A stretch of DNA of 6,962 nt from Marinobacterium sp. xm-d-530 (GTDB lineage Bacteria; Pseudomonadota; Gammaproteobacteria; Pseudomonadales; Balneatricaceae): contig CATEEE010000052.1 in NCBI GenBank assembly GCA_949499045.1, positions 1 through 6,962 on the forward strand, written 5' to 3'. Under the pieces are notes generated by a model that was not told the origin of the DNA, did not search any database, and saw only the letters and a program-made list of their open reading frames with translations. A program made the translations under genes and the position numbers. Of the stretch, positions 1 through 6,301 are shown one piece after another. Within the stretch, counting starts at the first letter, position 1. Every line of letters starts with the position of its first letter.

Positions 1-794
1 ACCTCTGGTTCTTTCTCATAGACATCCAACGCAGCACCGCCCAACTCACCCGACAATAAAAGATCGACCAGCGCATCCTGATCCACCACTGCACCGCGAG
101 CGATATTGATCAGCGAACCTTTGGGTCCTAAAACCTTCAACACCTCTCGGTCAATGACCCGATAAGTTTCTGGGGTGCTTGGACAGAGCAATAACAGGAA
201 GTCCGACCATTCTGCCAAAGCAAGAATGGACGCTTCATAAGCGTAGTTAACATCCTCTCTCGGGTTGCGATTGTGATAACGAATCTGCATCGAAAAGGCT
301 TCAGCCCTTTTTGCAGCTTCCAGCCCGATTCGCCCCAAGCCCACAATACCTAGGCGCTTACCAGTGACTTTTTGCCCCATCGGTGGGGTTGGATTTTTGA
401 GCCATTCACCACGACGGACGAACCGCTCAGATTCACCCATACAGCGAGCTTGAGCAATCAGCATACCGATCGCCATATCGGCCACACACTCGTTTAGAAC
501 ATCAGGTGTATTGGTCACTTTTACATTTCGAGAAGAGGCGAATTCGACATCCACTTTGTCATAGCCGACACCCCAATTAAAGATCACCTTAAGATTGGGC
601 AGCTGTTCCATTAATGCGTTTGCACAGCCTTTGCCAGCACTGGTCACCACAAGCTCAAGACTAGCCCCTTGATCCGCTAAGAACTGAGTCGTATCGCCCT
701 GTTTGTTGAGCGGCACTAGCTCGACCACCTCGGCCAACATCGTTTTGAGTTCAGCACTGATCCCCGCGACAAGAAGTGCCTTTGGTTTATCCAT
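1..794 (-). CDS. D-2-hydroxyacid dehydrogenase, glyoxylate/hydroxypyruvate reductase type (partial, C-terminus cut by window edge)
   Basis: Cytoplasmic NAD(P)H-dependent reductase of the D-isomer-specific 2-hydroxyacid dehydrogenase family. Likely reactions are glyoxylate to glycolate and/or hydroxypyruvate to D-glycerate. About 264 residues are visible of an expected 310-320. Seen: the N-terminal substrate domain (about 1-100) with NWGVGYDKVD at 73-82; the Rossmann motif GLGRIG at 152-157; HNRNPR at 174-179 after the second Rossmann strand, whose basic residues suggest NADPH preference; NIARGAVVD with catalytic Arg233; and DVYEKEPE with the expected catalytic Glu near 262. The catalytic His lies beyond the window. 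The ATG at 794-792 is preceded by AAAAGG with a 7-base spacer and overlaps the isomerase stop by 8 bases (ATGGATAA), implying co-translation. Family assignment is secure. Exact substrate is inferred from the isomerase next door; 2-ketogluconate or another 2-keto acid is possible. Confidence 0.9.
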   Translation of the reverse strand, partial: MDKPKALLVAGISAELKTMLAEVVELVPLNKQGDTTQFLADQGASLELVVTSAGKGCANALMEQLPNLKVIFNWGVGYDKVDVEFASSRNVKVTNTPDVLNECVADMAIGMLIAQARCMGESERFVRRGEWLKNPTPPMGQKVTGKRLGIVGLGRIGLEAAKRAEAFSMQIRYHNRNPREDVNYAYEASILALAEWSDFLLLLCPSTPETYRVIDREVLKVLGPKGSLINIARGAVVDQDALVDLLLSGELGGAALDVYEKEPE

Positions 795-1572
795 TAAATG
801 ACCTTTTGTATTCAGAGAGCCAACCTAATCCCTCTAAAGTAGTTGTTTTAGGTCGGTATTCGCATCCAATGAACCCTTGATACCCTTTTTGATCGAGCCA
901 ACTAAAGAGATAGGGGTAGTTAATTTCACCGCTTGAAGGCTCATTTCTATGGGGCACTGAAGCAACCTGCAAATGATCAATCATAGGCCAGTATCGTTCC
1001 AGATGGGTAACCAAATCACCGCACATAATTTGTGCATGATAGAGATCAAATTGCATTTTAAGATTGGCTCGATTAGCTAACTGAATCACCTCTCCAGCTT
1101 GCGCCGGGGTCGTTAGAAAATAGCCAGGCATATCACGGCTGTTAATCGGCTCAATTAGCGCATTAATGCCAGATAACTTGAGTTGATCGGCCGCCCAACT
1201 GATATTACTCAGATAGGTTTCAAAGGCGTTTGAATCGGTAAAATCGGCAAGTCCTGACATGATGTGTACACGCTGATTTCCCAACACCTCAGCATAGGAA
1301 GCGGCCTGCTCAATCGAGGCCTTAAACTCAGATTCACGGCCCACCAGCGCTGCTAGCCCTCGCTCTCCTGCATCCCAATCACCGGCAAAGGCATTGAAAA
1401 GCGCTTGCTCCAAACCAGAGTCATTTAAAATCTCTTTAATCTGCTGCGCAGGGTAGTCATACGGGAATAGATACTCAACTGAATCAAAGCCGGCATTTTT
1501 TGCCGCAACAAAACGCTCCATGAAGGGTCGATCTGTAAATAGAAACGATAGGTTTGCGGCAAAATTTAACAT
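787..1572 (-). CDS. hyi: Hydroxypyruvate isomerase (Hyi/OtnI family, TIM barrel)
   Basis: Cytoplasmic sugar-phosphate-isomerase-like TIM barrel enzyme of 261 residues, close to the usual length of about 258. It is expected to interconvert hydroxypyruvate and tartronate semialdehyde with a divalent metal. Seen along the chain: N-terminal MLNFAANLSFLF; VEYLFPYDY at 32-40; FAGDWDAGERG at 62-72; IEPIN with Glu141; FDLYH with Asp176; HLQVA with Gln202; PHRNEPSSGEINY at 207-219; and GCEYRPKTTT with Glu238. Glu141, Asp176, Gln202 and Glu238 match the metal-binding and acid-base positions of the family. The ATG directly follows the TAG of the upstream phosphohexomutase with no gap (TAGATG), so translation is probably coupled; a weak AAGAG lies 10 bases upstream. 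The paralogous 2-oxo-tetronate isomerase OtnI is the main alternative. No OtnK, OtnC or LtnD partner is visible, and a hydroxypyruvate-type reductase follows, which favours Hyi. Confidence 0.87.
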   Translation of the reverse strand: MLNFAANLSFLFTDRPFMERFVAAKNAGFDSVEYLFPYDYPAQQIKEILNDSGLEQALFNAFAGDWDAGERGLAALVGRESEFKASIEQAASYAEVLGNQRVHIMSGLADFTDSNAFETYLSNISWAADQLKLSGINALIEPINSRDMPGYFLTTPAQAGEVIQLANRANLKMQFDLYHAQIMCGDLVTHLERYWPMIDHLQVASVPHRNEPSSGEINYPYLFSWLDQKGYQGFIGCEYRPKTTTLEGLGWLSEYKRSFNG

Positions 1573-2985
1573 CTATGCTTCACTCTTAAATAGTTGCTCA
1601 ACCTGATTAAGGACCTGATGACAGAGCTCTGTCGCCTCTTTTTCACTGCTCATCTCAACATAACAGCGCAGCTCTGGAGCATTACCAGAGGGGCGTAGAT
1701 GCACAATCGTATCCGTATCAAAATTCACACGGTAACCATCGGTTTGATCGACCGAACAAATAGCACCCAGGGATCTAGGCATGAGTGTTTCAAACTGAAG
1801 CTGACTACTGTTGAGTCGGTGTAACATCGATTGACTCCACTCGGTGGCTATCCCTGGAATACGATCCGATGCAGTGTATCGTTCTGGTAGTTCTGCCGTT
1901 AGCTGGCTGGCTTTAATCTGACTCTGTTTTGCAAGATAGATAACCGCCAGCATCGGCAGTACCGCATCACGTGTCGCCAGTGTGGAGAGCGTTGCTCCAT
2001 TCAGTACAACATCACTACCTAATAAGAATCCACCATTCGCTTCAAAACCGGCGACCACACCCTCTTCAACAGACTCCATTCCCGCAATCACATAGGGTGA
2101 ACCAATTCGAGTGCGAATCGTTTGATCAAACCAACCACTTAATTCCAATGCTGTATTACTGCTGACAGGGGTAACAACCGCTTCTGCACCGACAGCCCTT
2201 GCAGTAAGCACACCCAGAATATCACCGCGGAAAAAGGTCCCTGTCTCATCGGCGATTAAAGGACGATCCGCATCACCATCGGTTGAGACCAACAGATCGA
2301 AGCCAACCTCGGACGCCCAACGTTTAGCTTGATCGATATCCTCTGAGCGCACCGCTTCAGTATCGATCGGCACAAACTGCTCAGTTCGACCTAGCGCAAC
2401 CACCTCTGCGCCCATGGACTGGAACAGCTCACTCAACAGATCACGCGCAACACTGGAGTGCTGATAGATAGCGACCTTCAAACCAGAACATAGATTTTGA
2501 CCAAAACAATCTAAGTAGCGTGATAAATAAGCAAATTTAGCGCCTATATCAATATCAGGCAGCTGCGGACACTCCACATCATCAGGCAAGGTTACCTCGG
2601 CCGATGAAATAGACTCTTCATGCGCTTTGTTGATCTCGCCTTCAACGCTGTAAAACTTGATGCCGTTTCGATCAAATGGGATATGACTGCCAGTTACCAC
2701 AATGGCAGGGGCTTGCATCTTAGACGCGTAGTAGGCCACCGCAGGGGTCGCCAAAGCACCAACATAGATCACCTCAACCCCTAAATCTCTCATTGCCGCC
2801 ATGCATGCGCGGGTAATTTGGGGACTAGAGGGTCGCAGATCATGACCAATGACAACTCGGGCCCCTTGGCCTGCCGCGCGCCAAAACGCTGCAGCAAAGG
2901 CGTAAGCGACCTCATTGGTTAGCTCACTGACCAGGCCTCGAACGCCACTGGTACCAAATTTAACGCCCGCTTCAGAAATTTTCAT
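1573..2985 (-). CDS. Phosphohexomutase (phosphomannomutase/phosphoglucomutase family)
   Basis: Alpha-D-phosphohexomutase of 470 residues, typical for the family, converting hexose 6-phosphates and 1-phosphates (mannose and/or glucose) for nucleotide-sugar synthesis in the cytoplasm. All four active-site loops are visible: GTSGVRG at 11-17; the phosphoserine loop TGSHIPFDRNG with Ser100 (classical form TASHNP); the Mg loop STDGDADRP with Asp236, Asp238 and Asp240; the sugar loop GFEANGG around Glu315 (AlgC and GlmM have GE-x-SGH); and the phosphate loop RPSGNAPELR at 431-440 (classical R-x-SGTEP). The divergent loops are mutually consistent, which suggests a distinct subfamily rather than decay. 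The gene is first in a three-gene unit, with AAAGGA 11 bases before its ATG. GlmM is less likely because of the sugar loop. Sugar specificity cannot be read from sequence alone, and its link to hydroxypyruvate metabolism is unexplained. Confidence 0.9.
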   Translation of the reverse strand: MKISEAGVKFGTSGVRGLVSELTNEVAYAFAAAFWRAAGQGARVVIGHDLRPSSPQITRACMAAMRDLGVEVIYVGALATPAVAYYASKMQAPAIVVTGSHIPFDRNGIKFYSVEGEINKAHEESISSAEVTLPDDVECPQLPDIDIGAKFAYLSRYLDCFGQNLCSGLKVAIYQHSSVARDLLSELFQSMGAEVVALGRTEQFVPIDTEAVRSEDIDQAKRWASEVGFDLLVSTDGDADRPLIADETGTFFRGDILGVLTARAVGAEAVVTPVSSNTALELSGWFDQTIRTRIGSPYVIAGMESVEEGVVAGFEANGGFLLGSDVVLNGATLSTLATRDAVLPMLAVIYLAKQSQIKASQLTAELPERYTASDRIPGIATEWSQSMLHRLNSSQLQFETLMPRSLGAICSVDQTDGYRVNFDTDTIVHLRPSGNAPELRCYVEMSSEKEATELCHQVLNQVEQLFKSEA

Positions 2986-3121
2986 AATTAAATAGATCCT
3001 TTACTCATGGATGATTTGAGTGAAAGAATGCACAATTCATACCAACACTTATCCATGGAAATATGGGTTTGATTGTCGCACAGATAAGCTTGCATCCAAA
3101 GAGAGCAAAGGGAGGCTTTTG
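2986..3121. promoter_or_regulatory. Divergent intergenic region between the phosphohexomutase unit and the yicG-MFS unit
   Basis: These 136 bases separate two diverging transcription units, so both promoters are expected here. I found no convincing pair of -35 and -10 boxes on either strand. The best minus-strand hint is TGGTATGAA, an imperfect extended -10, around 3036-3044. An 8-base palindrome, TCCATGGA, sits at 3052-3059 but is too short to call an operator. The plus-strand part stays open in the yicG frame from a GTG at 3020, but that stretch does not look like family protein. Promoter content is inferred from gene orientation, not from motifs. Confidence 0.4.
3110..3115 (+). promoter_or_regulatory. 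Ribosome binding site GGGAGG that sets the yicG start
   Basis: GGGAGG is a strong Shine-Dalgarno match followed by 6 bases and then TTG at 3122-3124. A second in-frame TTG at 3119 is only 3 bases away, which is too close. The site argues for a TTG start over the upstream GTG at 3020, where no comparable site is present. Confidence 0.7.
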
Positions 3122-3799
3122 TTGATTAGTCAGCCACTACTCGCTGCAGAGTTTTTAGGGACGGTTGTCTTTGCAATCACCGGCGCTTTAGCGGCCACTG
3201 GTAAGCGCATCGATATTTTTGGCGTGATGGTATTGGCCGTTGTGACCGCGGTAGGTGGTGGTACCATTCGTGACTTAACCATCAACAACGGCCCGATCTT
3301 TTGGCTTGAAGAGACTTGGTATATCTGGACAGCTCTCATTGTGGGTCTGGTGACCTTTATCTTGGCTCGTTATCTCCGTTACCCGCGTCGGCTGTTACTG
3401 ATATTTGATGCCGCCGGTATATCACTGTTTGCAATTATCGGTGCACAAAAAGCACAGATGGCCGACCTATCACCTCTACTGATTGTCATGATGGCCTGTA
3501 TAACAGCGGTTGCAGGAGGCCTTATTCGTGATGTGTTAACTAACGAAAACCCCATGATCCTTGGGGGCGGCGACGGCGAACTCTATGCAACCTGCACCAT
3601 ATTGGGTGCTCTGGTCTTCGTATTGGGCGAAGGTTACATAGACCCAATACTTCTCTCCTATTTAGCGATGTTAGTCATTTTTCTAACACGACTGGCTGCC
3701 ATCTTCGGCAACTTAAGACTGCCCAAATTTATCGATGCGGGCCATAGATTAGAGAGTCACGAAGAGGCCAGAAACCCTTCTAAGGATTCAGATCGATGA
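3122..3799 (+). CDS. yicG: UPF0126/YicG family (TRIC-type) inner-membrane protein, possible glycine transporter
   Basis: Inner-membrane protein of about 225 residues made of two homologous halves. Numbering from the TTG at 3122: half one carries FAITGALAA at 17-25 and VGGGTIRDL at 44-52; half two carries DAAGISLFAIIGAQKA at 96-111 and AGGLIRDVL at 131-139. The paired GG-x-IRD motifs and NENPMIL at 141-147 are hallmarks of the family, with about seven hydrophobic segments in all. The C-terminal tail after about 200 is charged and hydrophilic. E. coli YicG is about 205 residues. Starting at the GTG at 3020 would add a 34-residue polar N-terminus unlike the family, so I chose TTG behind GGGAGG. 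The domain family is structurally related to TRIC cation channels, and, as I recall, genome-wide mutant fitness work linked some UPF0126 members to glycine uptake. Glycine as substrate here is inference, helped by the glycolate and hydroxypyruvate genes on both sides. The stop overlaps the next start (ATGA). Confidence 0.88.
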   Translation: MISQPLLAAEFLGTVVFAITGALAATGKRIDIFGVMVLAVVTAVGGGTIRDLTINNGPIFWLEETWYIWTALIVGLVTFILARYLRYPRRLLLIFDAAGISLFAIIGAQKAQMADLSPLLIVMMACITAVAGGLIRDVLTNENPMILGGGDGELYATCTILGALVFVLGEGYIDPILLSYLAMLVIFLTRLAAIFGNLRLPKFIDAGHRLESHEEARNPSKDSDR

Positions 3800-5025
3800 G
3801 CAACCCCCCGCTACTAAAACAGGGGTTATTTCTTCGTTTCCTTACCAGCCAGCTAACTTCAGGTATGGCAATTCAGATGATGCTGATCGGCTTGGGTTGG
3901 CAAGTCTATCTAATGACCGAAAGCGCTATGGCGCTCGGCTGGGTCGGTTTAGCACGTTATGTACCGCAGATTCTATTTACCCTTCACGCGGGCGATATTG
4001 CTGACCGATACGATCGACATAAGGTGATGATATGGAGCCGGGTGCTGCTGTTAATAACCATTGGCGCGCTCTCCTACACCAGTTTCACAGAGACCATTAC
4101 AGAAGAGATTATCTACATCGCCTGCTTCATGCTCGGTGTCTCTAGAACATTCAGCATGCCTGCGGGACAAGCGATGGTACCAAATCTAGTACCGCGCCAG
4201 CTTTTGACTCAAGCGATGACACTGACCGCTTCAGCTCGTGAAAGCATTACGATAGTCGGTCCCGCTCTGGGGGGCGTCATCTATATTCTTGGAGCCGGCA
4301 CTCTGTATGCCACCAGCATGCTGTTCGTCTTGATCTCAATTGTGACCCTGTTTGGCATGAAAGATACGGCCATCAAGCGAGACCGAAGCGAGCAACGTCG
4401 TAAAGAGTTGTTTGAGGGATTTGTTCACGTTTGGCGCAATAAACCGGTATGGGGATCCTTAATGCTCGATACACTTGCTGTATTAATCGGCAGCGTGACC
4501 GCGCTTCTACCGATGATTGCACACGATATCCTGCAGACCGACTCAGTCGGGTTAGGCCTGTTAAGAAGTGCGCCAGCGGCCGGTGCCGTCGCGATGTCGC
4601 TTTTGCTCGCAAAATACCCGATTCAACGACACACAGGGCGCTGGCTCTATGCGGCCGTTTGGGTCTTTGGCTTAGGTACTTTGGTATTCGGCTTCTCTGA
4701 AGTGATGTGGATATCGTTAACCGCTCTGTTTATTCTTGGGGCCGCAGATATGATCAGTGTCGTGATTCGCTCGACACTGGTTCAAGTTGAAACACCCGAT
4801 GAGATGCGTGGACGTGTCAGCGCAGTTAACTCCCTCTTTATTGGGACCTCGAATCAACTGGGTGAGTTCGAATCCGGTGCGCTCGCAGCCTGGGTTGGCG
4901 CAGCACCCTCAATCCTATTTGGGGGCTTTGGCACCCTAGCTCTGGTGGCACTTTGGATCCCACTCTACCCTACCCTTTGGAATCGAGATCATCTCGTGAC
5001 ACCTGAATCAAAATCGAAAGAATAG
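3796..5025 (+). CDS. Major facilitator superfamily transporter, MFS_3/EntS-like
   Basis: Integral inner-membrane protein of 409 residues with the hydrophobic profile of a 12-helix MFS carrier. Seen: helix 1 around 15-40; the loop 2-3 motif A variant GDIADRYDRHK at 66-76; a polar central loop about 190-215 between the two six-helix halves; and the conserved C-terminal segment TPDEMRGRVSAVN at 333-345, followed by FIGTSNQLGEFESG at 348-361, characteristic of the MFS_3 group that includes the enterobactin exporter EntS. The ATG overlaps the yicG stop by 4 bases and has AAGGA 9 bases upstream, so it is the second gene of a coupled pair. Substrate cannot be told from sequence: the group contains mostly exporters (siderophore or drug type), and no siderophore synthesis genes are visible. 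A role in exporting or importing small acids is possible but unsupported. Confidence 0.87.
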   Translation: MSNPPLLKQGLFLRFLTSQLTSGMAIQMMLIGLGWQVYLMTESAMALGWVGLARYVPQILFTLHAGDIADRYDRHKVMIWSRVLLLITIGALSYTSFTETITEEIIYIACFMLGVSRTFSMPAGQAMVPNLVPRQLLTQAMTLTASARESITIVGPALGGVIYILGAGTLYATSMLFVLISIVTLFGMKDTAIKRDRSEQRRKELFEGFVHVWRNKPVWGSLMLDTLAVLIGSVTALLPMIAHDILQTDSVGLGLLRSAPAAGAVAMSLLLAKYPIQRHTGRWLYAAVWVFGLGTLVFGFSEVMWISLTALFILGAADMISVVIRSTLVQVETPDEMRGRVSAVNSLFIGTSNQLGEFESGALAAWVGAAPSILFGGFGTLALVALWIPLYPTLWNRDHLVTPESKSKE

Positions 5026-5039
5026 AGCCTGAAGGACAT

Positions 5040-5066
5040 AAAAAGGGGCCCGAAGGCCCCTTTATT
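5040..5066. terminator. Bidirectional Rho-independent terminator between convergent genes
   Basis: A perfect 9-bp stem is formed by AAAGGGGCC (5042-5050) and GGCCCCTTT (5055-5063) around the 4-base loop CGAA. Read on the minus strand, the loop is TTCG closed by C-G, the very stable cUUCGg tetraloop, and the stem runs into five T residues, so it is a strong terminator for the glc genes. Read on the plus strand, the tail is TTTATTA, weaker but adequate for the MFS unit. It sits in the 54-base gap between the two convergent stop codons. Confidence 0.88.
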
Positions 5067-5079
5067 AGCGACTGCGATC

Positions 5080-6288
5080 TTATCGATCTAACAGTTCAAT
5101 CCAGTGGTTAACCGGTACCGGTGAGGCCGTTTCAATATGTAACTGACACCCAATATTAGCGGTAGCGATCTGCGTCGGATTATCCCCAGTCAGTGCTTCA
5201 ACCTTGTTAGCCAGCAGTTTTTGGCTGATCTCCGGTTGAAGAATCGAATAGGTACCTGCGGAGCCACAACAAAGGTGTTTATCCTTAGTTTTAGCCAGAT
5301 CAAAGCCCACTTTCTCTAGAACTTTTTCTACAGATCCACTCTGCTTCATAGCGTGTTGCAGAGTACAAGGGCAGTGGAACGCGATCTTTTCACCCTCAGT
5401 GGATGGAGCCAGTGGTGACAGATCTTCAGCCAGTAAAACTGCACTGATATCTTTCGTCATTTCACTCACGCGTTTGGCTTTTTCAGCGTAATCCGGATCA
5501 TCTCTTAATAGATGTCCATACTCCTGAACCATGGCACCACAACCCGAAGCTGTCATCACAATGGCTTCACAGCCACCTTCAATCGCTGGCCACCACGCAT
5601 CAATGTTATTACGCATCTCATTGAGGCCGGCATCGTGCGCAGACAGGTGATAATTGACTGCCCCACAACAACCCGCTTGTGGTGCTTCAACCAGAGTGAT
5701 TCCTAGCTTATCCAACACTCGAGCCGTTGCTGCATTTGTATTGGGTGCAGCACTGGGTTGAGCACAACCTGCTAATGCCATCATCACTCGTGCATGACGT
5801 TTGGCTGGCCAGGGAGACGCTTTGCGTTTAGGGGGAACTTTTTTACCCAAAGCACCCGGTAGTATTGGCTTAAACACCTGACCCACTTTGAGCAGTGGAC
5901 CAAAACGATTCGCGTGAGGCAAAACCTGTCGTAATCCCCATCGCACCACTTTCTCGGTAACGGGACGATCCAGTTTCTTCTCAACAATACCACGACCAAT
6001 ATCGACTAAACGTCCATATTGAACACCGGAGGGACAAGTCGTCTCACATGAACGGCAAGTTAGACAGCGATCTAAATGTGTCCGAGTTTTTTCGGTCACC
6101 TCATCGGTCTCTAACAACTGTTTTATTAAATAGATGCGACCACGTGGACCGTCTCGCTCGTCATTCAACTCTTGATAGGTTGGACAGGTCGCTGTACAGA
6201 AACCACAGTGTACGCAGCTACGCAGAATCTCTTCTGCCTCTTGACCTTCAGGCGTGGCGAGGAAGGTTTGAACGATATTCGTTTTCAT
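5080..6288 (-). CDS. glcF: Glycolate oxidase iron-sulfur subunit GlcF
   Basis: Iron-sulfur subunit of the membrane-associated glycolate oxidase (GlcDEF), which oxidises glycolate to glyoxylate and passes electrons toward the respiratory chain. It has 402 residues from the ATG at 6288; E. coli GlcF has about 407. Numbering from that start: a first 4Fe-4S motif CVHCGFCTATCP with Cys25, 28, 31 and 35; DGPRGRIYLIKQ at 46-57; a second 4Fe-4S motif CLTCRSCETTCP with Cys75, 78, 81 and 85; then two cysteine-rich CCG domains, the first with GCAQP (Cys175), GCCGAVNYH (Cys207, 208) and SGCG (Cys250), the second with HCPC (Cys306, 308), LCCGSAGTY (Cys340, 341) and IGCQ (Cys381). No cluster ligand is missing. 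An in-frame ATG at 6309 would add seven residues and overlap glcE, but AGGAG at 6297-6301 is well placed only for 6288. It lies 11 bases after the glcE stop, so it shares that transcript. Confidence 0.96.
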   Translation of the reverse strand: MKTNIVQTFLATPEGQEAEEILRSCVHCGFCTATCPTYQELNDERDGPRGRIYLIKQLLETDEVTEKTRTHLDRCLTCRSCETTCPSGVQYGRLVDIGRGIVEKKLDRPVTEKVVRWGLRQVLPHANRFGPLLKVGQVFKPILPGALGKKVPPKRKASPWPAKRHARVMMALAGCAQPSAAPNTNAATARVLDKLGITLVEAPQAGCCGAVNYHLSAHDAGLNEMRNNIDAWWPAIEGGCEAIVMTASGCGAMVQEYGHLLRDDPDYAEKAKRVSEMTKDISAVLLAEDLSPLAPSTEGEKIAFHCPCTLQHAMKQSGSVEKVLEKVGFDLAKTKDKHLCCGSAGTYSILQPEISQKLLANKVEALTGDNPTQIATANIGCQLHIETASPVPVNHWIELLDR

Positions 6289-6296
6289 TGCACTAA

Positions 6297-6301
6297 CTCC
6301 T
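6297..6301 (-). promoter_or_regulatory. Ribosome binding site AGGAG that sets the glcF start
   Basis: Read on the minus strand, AGGAG is followed by an 8-base spacer and the ATG at 6288-6286. It overlaps the TAG stop of glcE (6302-6300), so ribosomes finishing glcE stop on top of the glcF start signal. This excludes the upstream in-frame ATG at 6309 as the likely start. Confidence 0.75.

Noticed and set aside
137..346. 69-codon minus-strand frame inside the reductase gene
   Set aside because: It lies in another frame of the reductase coding sequence, has no recognisable motif and is a shadow of the real gene.
1971..2165. 64-codon plus-strand frame opposite the phosphohexomutase
   Set aside because: It is antisense to a well-conserved gene with a low-complexity His/Gln/Leu-rich product and no ribosome binding site I would trust.
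3052..3059. Palindrome TCCATGGA in the divergent intergenic region
   Set aside because: Eight bases of palindrome are expected by chance and there is no second copy to support an operator.
2986..3121. Possible riboswitch (for example for glycine) before yicG
   Set aside because: The region is short and I could not find the conserved core of a glycine riboswitch or a terminator/antiterminator pair; a covariance-model search would settle it.
4373..4700. Overlapping short frames on both strands within the MFS gene
   Set aside because: The Arg-rich products are typical of out-of-frame reading; the MFS frame carries all conserved motifs through this stretch.
5512..5999. Short frames on both strands within glcF
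   Set aside because: GlcF is intact with all cysteine motifs, so these are shadows.
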